Positions 34,494-44,334 of a stretch of 47,500 bases of DNA are shown one piece after another; position 1 is the first letter of the stretch; the number at the start of each line of letters is the position of its first letter. The notes below the pieces were generated by a model. It did not search any database, was not told where the DNA came from, and saw nothing but the letters and a program-made list of their open reading frames with translations. The stretch is taken from NCBI GenBank assembly GCA_905221605.1, contig CAJNDS010000336.1, forward strand, positions 270,001 through 317,500. The letters are read 5' to 3'. The position numbers and the translations under genes were made by a program. The stretch is from Symbiodinium natans (taxonomy: Eukaryota; Sar; Dinophyceae; Suessiales; Symbiodiniaceae).

Positions 34494-35098
34494 TTGAGAC
34501 GCATCCTTGCACTGAAGGTGGGAAAAGCCAAGATGCGTGCAGTAAGATTGCATGCCCTGCTCGTTGCTTACCTCCAAGACCGACGCGTTGCAGCTTTTAA
34601 GGCGCGTTTGCCTGAAGGTCCCTGAGGCAAGTTGCTCGTAAAAAGGTGAAGGGCTGAGTTCCACTCGAGCTCCCCCCTCCTCGGGCAACGTGCCAAGCAG
34701 GCGCTGTCTTAAGCATCCAGCTATGCTCCGCACTGGGGATGCTGCAACAAAAGCGGTCGTCGCTCCACGATCTTTTTTGGGGGGTTCCCAAGTCAGTCCA
34801 ACATTTCCGCTGCTTGCTCTAGCGGGCTTGCGCTTGTAAACATCAGCCTCTGATGGCACGCCGGAAAAACTCAAACATGAGTAACATCTGTAACAAAACA
34901 TAGTAGAGACTGACTTGGATGTGGTTCGGGGGTGAGAACAGTGAGAACAGTGAGAGCTATGGATCAGACTGCTTTGAGATGGGCAGTTTGAAGGCCAGCC
35001 TGCAGGACTTGGAAAATCAGGGTCCTGGGGTGTTGCTCCTGCGAAGCTCTGAGTTTCTTCACTCACAGAGTTCACAATTTACAAATTTACAGCAGCTT

Positions 35099-38000
35099 TT
35101 ACCAATCCAAGGCGATGTGCTTGCCGTTGGCGTCGAAGGGCTTGGACTTGCCCATGACCTTCGCGGCCTTCACCCCGGCCTCCTCAACCGCCTTGCGGGC
35201 CTTCGTCTGGAGGGCCTTGGCATACTCCTCCGGTGACGGCAGCTTCACCTCCACCGTGCCGTCGGCAGCAACGCGCGTCGGGAACGTGGAGAGGTTGAGG
35301 TCCGGACTGGTGATGCCCTGTCCAGTTCTCAAGTCATAGACCGTCTTGTACACTGGATCAGCGATTGTGATCGCACCGCTAGCTGGCTCTCCCACTAGAC
35401 CGCGCGAGATCACCCGCACCTGCTTGAAGGGACAGAGGTTCTGGGTTGCGAACCACCTCTCCGACTCATCTTTGCGGTGAGACAGGTTGAAGACGGCGAC
35501 CTCGGCATCCCCATGCTTCATTGCGAGACCGCTGCAGCGCGGGAAGTCCTGCACCTTGCCCGCAGGGTACCACTCCCAGCTTTCCGGAGCCGTCTCCTTG
35601 GAGAAAGCAGCCTCGCCCTTGATGTCTGGGAGGTCGTAGGTGGCCGGGTGGCGCTGCTTCCGCATGTTCACGTACTCCACCTGCTCGGTGTCCAGGGTCT
35701 CCGCGGTGTTGGCGAACTGCGTGAACTTCTTCTGCAGGCCCTCGTCGTAGACCACCTCCTTCCACTCGCACTTGTATGCCTCCACGTTGCGCTGCATCAA
35801 CACCTCCAGATCTCCGCAAATGCCGAGGCAGTCGTCCACGATGACCTTCTTCAAGTAGTCGATTCCACCTGGGAGCTCTTCGAGCCATGGTGCTGTGCGT
35901 TGAAGGTGCTTCGCCGTGCTGCAATAGAACATGAGGAATCGATCCTGGGTTGGCGCTGTATACTTTATCTTTACAAGCACACTTCAAAACAACCCTCTGA
36001 AAAAAGGCTCTTGAATATGATCCTCTCAAGTGCCCATAAGAATGGGGGAAGCACACAAAAATGTTCCCCAAACCCTGAACCCTAAACCCTAAACCCTGAA
36101 CCCTAAACCCTAAACCCTAAACCCCCTAAGCCCCCTAAGTCTTTGCCCAGGATCGATGTACTTCAGGCATGTCTCCTCATCGATTGAGGACGCAAGGAGC
36201 TGCGCGTGCCGAGGCTTGGCTCCACCGTTGCCACAAAGATAGAGGTTGTAGCCTCGGCTGGGTCTAGGGTATAGGGTATAGGGTTTAGGGTTTAGGGCTT
36301 AGGGTTTAGGGCTTAGGGTTTATAGGGTTTAGGGTATAGGGTATAGGGTTTTAGGTTTAGGGTTTAGGGCTTAGGGTTTAGGGTTTGAGGCATATTCAAA
36401 AGCCCTCATATCTGATCCTCTTGAATTGCTTATAAAGTATCCCAAGGTCCTACCGAGCAGCCGCTGTTGGTGGCGATGCAGCCTACGTCCTTGCCCTGTG
36501 CCTCGGCGCATTCTCTGAGGCAGCCAGACACCGCCATCTTGATCTTGTGAGGTGCACGCAAGCCCTTGTAGCCTAGGCTGCCCAGTAACCTAGGCTTAAA
36601 AAGGGTGCCCTTTTTTGCATAAAGGGGTTTATAAGGGAACCTAAACCCCCCAAAAAGGGAATAAGGGTACTACTGGGCATCCTAGTAGCGGTTCTCCAGC
36701 GTGCAGGCCATGCTCACCGAGTCCTGCTGCCCATATCGGCACCACGTGCTTCCCACGCAGCTCTTCACCGTGCGCAGCGCCTTGCCGTAGGCGTGGCCAG
36801 ACTCCAAGCCGGCGTCCACCAGGTCCTTGAAGATGGAAGGCAGCTCATGCACCGGGGCTCCGTACATGCCGAGGCGCTGGGCACCCGTGACCTTCGTCCA
36901 GAGCCCGTACTTCTTGGCGGTGGTGCCAATGGCGATCAGCTCGTCGGGCGTGATGTCGCCACCGGGGCAGCGGGGAATGACGGAGTAGGTGCCTGTTTTC
37001 TGGATGTTGGCCAAGAAGCGGTCGTTGGTATCCTGAATTTGATCACGGTTGCCTGTCAGCACGTTGTCATTCCAAATGTTGGCCAGGATTGAAGCGATCA
37101 CTGGCTTGTCCACCTCGCTGCCATTGCCACCCACGGCCACCTTCTCAACGGCTTCCTCAAAGGTCTTAATCTCCTTGATGCGGAAGATGTTGAAGAGCTC
37201 TTGGCGGGTGTATGGGAAACAGTCGCTGATTCCAGCCTTGACCTCTTTGCCCAGTGCTTTCAGCGTCGCTGAGAGCACCTTCGGAACCTCGCCGACTGGA
37301 GTGCAGCAGCCACCGCAGCCCGTACCGGCCTTTGTGCACTTCTTGATCTGGGGCACAGTCATGCAATCCTTGTCCTTGATGGCTTTGACCACCTCGCCCT
37401 TGGTCACGTTCAAGCAGGTGCAGATGACGTCGTCCTCCGCAATGCCCGTGCCATCTCCGCCGTCATTGGCCACTGCTCCTTGGCCTGGCGGAGGTCGGCG
37501 GAAGGCCAGGCTCTCGGGGTCGGAGCCGCCCAGGTCGCCCTTCTTGCAGAGCTGCAGCAGCTTTGGGTAGTCCTTGGCATCCCCAACGAGGACGCCGCCC
37601 ACCAGCTTCTGGCCGTCCTTGGTGAAGCACAGCCGGCGGTAAGAGCCATCCAGGGCGCTGCTGCACTCCACGTTCAGCACCTCCGGATCCTTGCCATCGA
37701 ACTTGCGCTTGAACCAGAAGCTCTCGTCCGAGCCGAAGGAGGCCACGTCCACTCCCAGGAGCTTCAGCTTGGTGCTCAAGTCGCTCTTCTCGTAGCTGGC
37801 GCTCTCAGGTCCCTCCACGAGGTTCTTCACCAAGGCCTCCGCCTGGTCGACTCCGGGAGCCCACAAGCCGTAGCAGAAGGCGCCCTGGATCGAGGCCACC
37901 TCCCCCAAGGCGTAGATGGAAGGATCCGAGGAGCACAAGGCTGAGTCGACCTTGACGCCTCCCCTCTGGCCCACCTCCAGGCCGCAGCCGCGGGCCAGCT

Positions 38001-38969
38001 CGTCGCGGGGGCGGACTCCGCAGGAGACCACCACCATGTCCACCTCCAAGATCGTCGGCTCCGTTTGGCCGTGAGGGATGAACTTCAAGCCCGTCACCTT
38101 GCCATCCTCCAGGACGGCTTCCTGGATCTTCGCGCCGCTGTGCACCTGGATGCCAAGGTTGCTGATCTTCCGCTCCAGGGCCCTGCCACCTTCCTCGTTC
38201 AGCTGCGTAGGCATCAGGTATGGGGCCATCTCCACCACGTGGCTTTCCATCTCAAGATCAAACCTAGGCTGCCCAGTATCCTAGGCTTAAAAAGGGTGCC
38301 CCCTTTTTTGCTTAAAGGGGTTGATAAGGGAACCCAAACCCCCCCCAAAAAGGGAAGAAGGGCACAATAAGGGCATCCTAGAAACACGGCCTTCGCGGCC
38401 TCCAGGCCCAGGAGACCGCCTCCGATCACGGCGGCGCGCTTCTTGGAGGCCTTCTTTGCCGCCGCGATGAGAGCCTCAAGATCCTCGATGGTCCTGTACA
38501 CGAAGACGCCCTCCGGGCGGGAGGCAGGGTCGTCCGGCCACTGTGGGTTCTTCTTCTCCGGCAAGAGGAAGCCAGGAGTTGGAGGAACAAAGCAGAAGCT
38601 GCCGGTGCAAAGCACGAGGACGTCGTACTCCACGGAACCTGCCTCTGCGTCAGCGGAGCTTCCGCCATGGCTGACTTTGGAAAATGCCACCGACTTCTTC
38701 TCGCGGTCGATGCTGGTTGCGCGGCCGTAGACAAGCTTCACGCTCTTGCTCTTCAGGTCCTCCTCGCTCCAGTAGGACAACTTCATCTGGTCATGCTGGT
38801 CGCCATCTCGGTCCAGGAAGTACTGCGTCAGCATGACGCGATTGTATGCTGGACGAGGCTCCTCACAAAGCACGGTGATGGTGAAGCCGGCCTCCCTCTC
38901 CGCAAGCTTCTCAATGAAGGCATGGCCGATGGGGCCGTGGCCAATCACGACGACACGCTTGCCTGCCAT
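35099..38969 (-). CDS. Assimilatory NAD(P)H nitrite reductase, NirB-NirD fusion, copy 2
   Basis: Same five-exon structure as copy 1: 38386-38969, 36690-38263, 36462-36572, 36155-36252, 35099-35944; 3,213 nt, 1,070 aa. All FAD, NAD(P)H, [2Fe-2S] and siroheme cysteine motifs are identical. Differences seen: C/S in KV(C/S)HGG, I/L in PGF(I/L)LPEK, S/A in IAA(S/A)KK, D/E in TIL(D/E)VD, V/L in SSA(V/L)DG, G/E in DES(G/E)RW, and loss of three residues (FAK) near the C-terminus. Changes are mild and both frames are intact, so both copies are probably expressed. The start is fixed by the shared MAGKRVVVIG. The sequence just before the ATG differs from copy 1 by a short deletion. Confidence 0.93.
36070..36130. 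repeat. CCCTAAA array in nitrite reductase copy 2, intron 4
   Basis: C-rich tract left of the 98-nt exon 36155-36252, shorter than in copy 1. Confidence 0.9.
36262..36392. repeat. TTTAGGG/GTATAGGG array in nitrite reductase copy 2, intron 3
   Basis: G-rich tract in intron 36253-36461. It is less than half the length of the matching tract in copy 1 (about 290 bp) and more degenerate, showing that these arrays change length quickly. Confidence 0.9.
36573..36689 (-). mobile_element. Introner-like element (family A), nitrite reductase copy 2 intron 2
   Basis: 117 bp, GC...AG, GCTAC at both junctions; counterpart of 30906-31022. Confidence 0.92.
38264..38385 (-). mobile_element. Introner-like element (family A), nitrite reductase copy 2 intron 1
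   Basis: 122 bp, GT...AG, GTTT at both junctions; counterpart of 32597-32717 with small indels in the C-run. Confidence 0.92.
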
Positions 38970-39717
38970 GACAGGTCCTTTCGCAACGGAATGTCTGATC
39001 TATGCTGACTATGCTCACGCCCCTCTGAAGCGCAAAATCGCTGCAAGTGGCGGCAGGTAGAGCATGCAGCTGTCTACTCAGTAGAAGATGCGCACAGCAG
39101 AGCAACGGTGGGCCCTAGGGCCTTAGAAGGCCGCTGAGGAGGCGCAGGGATAGCAGTGGACGCCTTCCGTGGAGAAGCTGGCTTGACGCCGACAAAGGGA
39201 AAGGGGCTGCCCCAAAACCACTCCCTCCCGTCACCTCGTACAAAGACTAGACGCAAGAGCCTTTGCAGACTCGTCCAAAGGTATCTGGGTTCAAGGCAGC
39301 CGAAAAACCAGGGCCGGGCAGAATAGCAGGTACAACCTAAACCCTAAACCCTAAACCCTAAACCCTGAACCCTAAACCCTGGGTCTATCATCTGGTGTCG
39401 TAGGCTACAGCGCCAGCCCTGCTTAAGTGCTGAAGACCCCGGCAGAAAACAGGCTAACCCTTGCATTTGTGACAGGATTTTATATCACCAAGGGGGTTAA
39501 AGGTTAACTACCCTACCCCCCAGCCCCTAAGGCTTAGGGTTTGAAGTTTAGGATTTTTATGTAATTAGTAGTTAACCAAAAAGGTTTTAAAAATGGTTAA
39601 CTACCCAGACCCTGAGTCTGCTTAAGAATGCTCTGGTTTCGAACCTGTATGCTGGAAGTTCGTCCAAGCTACAGGCTCTGTCCCGCAGGTCGCCTTACAC
39701 ACCCCCAGTCGAGCACC

Positions 39718-39925
39718 CAAACCCTAAACCCTAAGCCCTAAGCCCTAAGCCCTAAGCCCTAAGCCCTAAGCCCTAAGCCCTAAGCCCTAAGCCCTAAGCC
39801 CTAAGCCCTAAGCCCTAAACCCTAAACCCCAACCGGAACAGGCCCCAAACCCCCAAAACCCGTCTGCCCCAAAAACCCTAAACCCTAAACCCTAAACCCT
39901 AAACCCCAAACCCTAAACCCCGTGG
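39718..39925. repeat. CCCTAAG block, then CCCTAAA array
   Basis: The CCCTAAG variant is repeated about thirteen times without interruption, against a few copies at the same place of unit 1. Closes duplication unit 2. Confidence 0.94.
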
Positions 39926-40039
39926 GTTGTAAGTACAGATAGGACTGGTTCTTAAGTACCGTGAACCTCCAAGTAAGGGACCACACTTCAGCCCCCATGA
40001 GCCCCGGAGCACCCCCCAAAAATCTCGTTAAGCTTGGGG

Positions 40040-40312
40040 GGGCTTAGGGTTTAGGGTTTAGGGTTTAGGGTTTAGGGTTTAGGGTTTAGGGTTTAGGGTT
40101 TAGGGTTTAGGGTTTAGGGTTTAGGGTTTAGGGTTTAGGGTTTAGGGTTTAGGGTTTAGGGTTTTAGAGCTTAGGGTTTAGGGTTTAGGGTTTAGGGTTT
40201 CAGAGCTTAGGGTTTAGGGTTTTAGAGCTTAGGGTTTAGGGTTTCAGAGCTTAGGGTTTAGGGTTTTAGAGCTTAGGGTTTAGGGTTTTAGAGCTTAGGG
40301 CTTAGGGTTTCA
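40040..40312. repeat. TTTAGGG array with TTTTAGAGC higher-order unit
   Basis: Perfect 7-mers for 120 bp, then a composite unit (TTTAGGGTTTTAGAGCTTAG) repeated about six times. Confidence 0.95.
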
Positions 40313-40429
40313 AGCCCGTGGCTGTGACAATAGACTCAGGGCAGATTGGCGGTCGGCGTTTTCCCCTAATGAAAAATCTAAACACTGAACCCTGAACCCC
40401 TGTAAACCCTAGAAACCCTAAAAGCCCTG

Positions 40430-40633
40430 AAAAGCTTGAAAACCCTAAAAACCCCAAAAGCCCTTAAAAACCTAAAAAAACTAAACACCCTAAAAACCCT
40501 AAAAACCCTAAAAACCCTAAAAACCCTAAAAAACCCTAAAAGCCCTAAAAACCCTAAAATCCCTAAAAACCCTAAAAACCCTAAAAACCCCAAAAACCCT
40601 AAAAACCCCAAAAACCCTAAACCCTAAACCCTG
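40430..40633. repeat. 9-mer AAAAACCCT minisatellite
   Basis: 9-bp telomere-repeat derivative, about fifteen copies, with artificial open frames on both strands. A unique 80-bp island follows and then a G-rich tract; the island has open frames on both strands (minus FSFAVTPSASLPPACLRLK before GTGGGA) and is left unassigned. Confidence 0.92.
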
Positions 40634-40711
40634 TCGGACTGCTGGGTTCCCACCTTCAGCCGGAGACACGCCGGCGGCAGCGATGCCGAAGGGGTGACCG
40701 CGAAGGAGAAT

Positions 40712-40848
40712 TGGGGGGGCTTAGGGCTTAGGGTTTAGGGCTTAGGGTTTAGGGTTTAGGGTTTAGGGTTTAGGGCTTAGGGGCTTAGGGTTTAGGGCTT
40801 AGGGTTTAGGGTTTCGGGTTCAGGGTTTAGGCTTTGGGGTTTAGGTAG
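40712..40848. repeat. CTTAGGG/TTTAGGG array
   Basis: G-rich tract right of the 40634-40711 island. Confidence 0.93.
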
Positions 40849-40867
40849 GCTGGGAGGAGGTCTGGAA

Positions 40868-40974
40868 CCCAGAGCCTAGGAATAAAGGCGACACTTTCCT
40901 GCTTACAGGGGGTTTACAAGAGAACCTAGCGAACTGAAAAAGGCAATAAGGGTCCGCTCTGGGTCCTGCAGATA
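40868..40974 (-). mobile_element. Diverged introner-like element (family A)
   Basis: Minus strand from GGACCCAGAGCGGACCCTTA to CCTAGGCTCTGGGTTC. The order TTATTGCC, AGGTTCTC, GTAAACC matches family A, and CCCAGAG/CTCTGGG replace the usual inverted ends. It lies directly downstream of the coding-like exon 40975-41286. Confidence 0.55.
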
Positions 40975-41286
40975 GAACGTGCTCCATTCCCTCTGGACCT
41001 TGGGGTAGTGCTTGAGCTCGCTTGGGTTCTGCGCTTTCTTGCTTAGGTGCCTAAGCAGCCCGTGCCCAAAGCGGAAGTCGCCAGGGCAATGCGTTCGTGA
41101 ATTGGGTTCTCTCTCGCCCCATGGCTTGAAAAATTGCCGCCACCAGTGGCTCTCATGGCAGAGTGGTCTGGGGCGCCTCGCTGACCTCGCAACCGACCGT
41201 CGGGGGCGCTCTCCAACAAGCTCTCTGATTCCCAGAACAGCGTGCTTTGAGTTGCAACGGAGGGGAGGGGGTCGGAGGGAGGGCAT
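40975..41286 (-). CDS. Hypothetical protein exon
   Basis: Minus-strand frame; the last 35 codons before the introner (FGHGLLRHLSKKAQNPSELK and HYPKVQREWSTFYLQ) look coding. The N-terminal part (Arg/Pro-rich) is doubtful, and so is the start. No family recognised. The presence of an introner at the 3' edge supports a real exon end. Confidence 0.4.
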
Positions 41287-41289
41287 TAA

Positions 41290-43055
41290 GGGGTTTCGGG
41301 GCTAAGGGCCTCGAGGGCCTATAGGGCTTCGGGGGGTTCGGGCAGTAGGGTCGACCCTAAGCCCGAAACCCCACATGTCCCTTTAATCAAAAACTCTTTA
41401 GAGGTGAGGTGAGGCTTCTAGAGATTCTAGGTGCGCCTGGAGCACCTTTAAGTCAACTTGTTGTTGTAGGCTATTGCTTTATCACCCCGTATCAGAGTCT
41501 TAGGTAGCCAAAAGGTAGGTTTGGGGTAAGCATGTGGGGGCTTGATCCAAAATTATGGGGCTTGTTCTCTTGAGCCTCTTTTTACAGCCCGAAACCCTAA
41601 ACATTGTTTAGCATTCAGTTTGCGAGTGTAAGCATCAGGGTGTAGGCCCTTGCCACGTCTAGCTTGACGCCCCAATTATGAGGCCCGCAGGGTTTTGGGC
41701 TTACTGCCTGCCAAGCTCAACAAAGAGCAGGGGGTCAGTAGTTGAGGCACCGGCAGCTGAAGGCAAGCCACGAACCCCTAAACCCTAGACCCGAAACCCA
41801 GATCTTGCAGTTTCTGCACCAAGCTTGCCAACTGAGCCCCCAAGAGCCGCAGGTTCTGTGCCCTTGGCATGCCTGGGAGTCGATGGGATCACGTCCGACG
41901 TCGAAGGGCTTCTCTCAGCAAGAGTGCCAAGGCATGGTATGTCTCTGGCCCCCCTTTAAAGACGGGAAGCTGCTAGCAGCCCCAGCAGGGGTCAGGGCAG
42001 GGGTACCTGAGAAGGTCTTGAACAAGCGACGGCAAGATGCAGTGGGTTGCACATCCCTTTGACCCAGATCTCTGCCTCCTTGTGCATCGCCTCTGTGTAC
42101 CGCGAAGCCGCAAAGGACACTGGAGACGTGCATGTGGATAGCGATGTCTCGCGGCACTTTCTCCTGTGAGTGCTCCGCCCGCCAAGCAGCTTGGGCCAAG
42201 GCTTCGCCACGACAGGTGCTGGAAGCTTCCCTCGTGGAGTGCGGAGTCGCGTCCGCAACAACTTCGTGCAACGAGGACCTAGACCCTATAAAGCCCCATG
42301 AAAAAAGTCTCCGCGTCTTCCGCAAAAACCCTGGCACTCCCATCTAAGACTCTCTACGACCCCTATAAGAAGTCCCTGTACGACTTCGGCTTCAGAAGAC
42401 CGGCTTCAGAGGCTCGGCCCACACTTCAATCCACAGATGTTGGCGTCACCATTGGTGGCTCATGGCACCTCTTCTCAGATGGCCCTGACAGGCTCCTTCG
42501 GGCCGTCGCCTTCTTGGGCGGTATCAGGCTTCCGCGAAAGAGTTCCCAGAACCAAGAACTGCGAACTTCCAGGGGCGCCATCTTCATCGTGAGATCGCCA
42601 GATCGCCAGATGGCATGCCCTCCTGATCGGGAGTCTGAGATCGTGGAAGAACTAGGAGGTTCGGAAAGGGCACCCCCAAAGCCTATGGAGGACTACGCAA
42701 GGGATGTGGGACTCTTAGGATTCGATCGAAAACTTAGGGCTTGGGGAGGCGTTAGGCAGCAAAGCTTGGGATAGGTTGGGGGTTGGGCTTAGGGCCAGGG
42801 GATGTTTGAGCTTAGGGCTTAAAGTGCAACTGCTGGAAAGCTGTGCTTGTTCGGGTTTAGGGTTCATAGGGTTTAGGGCCTTTAGGGTTCATAGGGCTTT
42901 TAGGGCTTACAGGGTTCAGAGGGTTTACAGGGTGTATAGGGTTAAGGGCGAGCCTGGCGCGTCAGACGAGTGGACGAGACTTCGGCGGACTTCTTCCTCC
43001 TCGTTGCCACCAACGCCTTGCACCGCACCGCCCCTGTGGCGAAGCTCCTATAGCG
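41290..43055. other. Unique region without an assigned gene
   Basis: No telomere-like arrays over most of 1.7 kb. Open frames exist on both strands: plus 42298-42774 (158 codons, includes DVGVTIGGSWHLFSDGPD) and minus 41915-42343 (142 codons); a third minus frame has SRYTEAMHKEAEIWVKG. None resembles a family I know, and they overlap one another. Confidence 0.4.
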
Positions 43056-43132
43056 CCTCGGAACCCTAAACCCTAAAGCCTATAAACCATAAAAACCCTA
43101 AACCCTAAACCAACACGACCCAAACGACCTCG

Positions 43133-43281
43133 CAGAGACTCCCAATATCCCTCCATGTTGGCGACTATTCCTTACATGCAATGAGGATCCTACTCTGATT
43201 TCTGAAGGCCCCTAAACCCTAAACCCTACACCCTAAACCGTAAACCCTAAACCTTGTTGAGGGATATTGGAGTCTCTAACC
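43133..43281. mobile_element. MITE-like element with about 20-bp inverted ends
   Basis: AGAGACTCCCAATATCCCTC at the left and GAGGGATATTGGAGTCTCT at the right are inverted repeats with one gap. The middle holds CCCTAAA copies. No coding capacity. Confidence 0.65.
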
Positions 43282-43407
43282 GCCAGCAAAGAGGAGCGAC
43301 TCGACTGTGGCTCAGCGTGGCGGTAAGGCGCAGCCCAGGCCGGAACGGTTAGGGGGTTTGTAGGGTTTGCAGGGCTTTAGGGTTTTCTCACATACTCTGA
43401 CCAGCCG

Positions 43408-43512
43408 CCCGGGTTTTAGGGTTTAGGGTTTGGGGTTTAGGGTTTTAGGGTTTAGGGTTTTAGGGTTTAGGGTTTAGGGTTTGGGGTTTTGGGTTTTAGG
43501 GTTTCGGGTTTC
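43408..43512. repeat. TTTAGGG/TTTTAGGG array
   Basis: Degenerate G-rich tract. Confidence 0.9.
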
Positions 43513-43621
43513 GCCCCTAAGCCCTCAGCACCATGCCCATCATGTCTGCAGAAGCATTGGCCCACCGAGACCCAGGGGGTCTCTGCCCCCTGAAAAGAAG
43601 CCAGAGAGGGCCACTGCAATC

Positions 43622-43900
43622 TAGGGGTTTAGGGTTTGGGGTTTAGGGTTTAGGGTTTAGGGTTTAGGGTTTGGGGTTTAGGGTTTAGGGTTTAGGGTTT
43701 AGGGTTTAGGGTTGATTAGAGTTTAGGGTTTAGGGGTTGAGGGGTTTAGGGGTTTTAGGGGATTAGGGGTTAGGGGTTTTAGGGTTTAGGGTGTAGGGTT
43801 TATTCGAATTTAGGGTTTCGCGGTTGAGGGATTTAGGGTTTAGGGTTTAGGGTTTAGGGGTTTTAGGGGTTTTAGGGGATTAGGGGTTTAGGGTGGGAGC
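43622..43900. repeat. TTTAGGG array, progressively degenerate
   Basis: Canonical for 90 bp then irregular. Like 14180-14762 it decays toward the modular repeat cluster on its right. Confidence 0.93.
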
Positions 43901-43984
43901 TCGGGGCTCCAGGGTCTCTAAACCCGAACCGCAACCTTCACCCCTTTACCCTAGAACCTGTGAACCCCAAGCCCTAAACCCTTG

Positions 43985-44225
43985 GATGGGTTTGAGGAAG
44001 GACCGCGCCACCCGCACAGCGTAAACAGGCGGTTCAGCACAGAGCCACCCTCAGCAAAATCAGCGTTTTTGCCCACCCCCCCCACCCAACCCCCCCCCCC
44101 CCCTACCCCCCCTACCTCCCCCCCCTCCCCCCCCTTTCCCCACCCCCCCCACCCCCCTGCCTCCCTACCCCCCCCGCTACACCCCCCCCCCCCCCAACTG
44201 TTTGGGTCCTGGTGCTACCCCCTAC
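43985..44225. repeat. Leader module P copy 3 and C-rich tract
   Basis: GGACCGCGCCACCCGCACAG, then CGTAAACAGGCGGTTCAGCACAG, corresponds to 14830-14880 and 20345-20400; a 130-bp C-rich tract follows. Confidence 0.65.
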
Positions 44226-44245
44226 CCCCGCCCAACGTTTCACAG

Positions 44246-44328
44246 AACTCTGCGGAGCAGGCTGGGATGAACCATGCGATGAGGAAAGCTTTGAGCCGAC
44301 GAGCGGGTTTAGACCTTTCAACTATGCT
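44246..44328. other. Possible exon, strand unresolved
   Basis: After CCCAACGTTTCACAG the plus strand is open (NSAEQAGMNHAMRKALSRRA). The minus strand is also open (RLKAFLIAWFIPACSAEFCE). It lies between the C-rich tract and the modular repeat cluster. Confidence 0.25.
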
Positions 44329-44334
44329 CCAGCG

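Larger units (their letters stand above)
34494..39925. repeat. Tandem duplication unit 2
   Basis: Second copy of the nitrite reductase segment. Its left boundary is a telomere-like array, while unit 1 continues for another 220 bp of related unique sequence before meeting its own array. Confidence 0.93.

Noticed and set aside
29196-38969. Bacterial contamination because of NirB/NirD
   Set aside because: Both genes have four introns with eukaryotic splice signals, introners and telomere-like repeats inside.
41992-42261. Retroelement polymerase fragment (SRYTEAMHKEAEIWVKG)
   Set aside because: One short segment with no catalytic motif; resemblance too weak.
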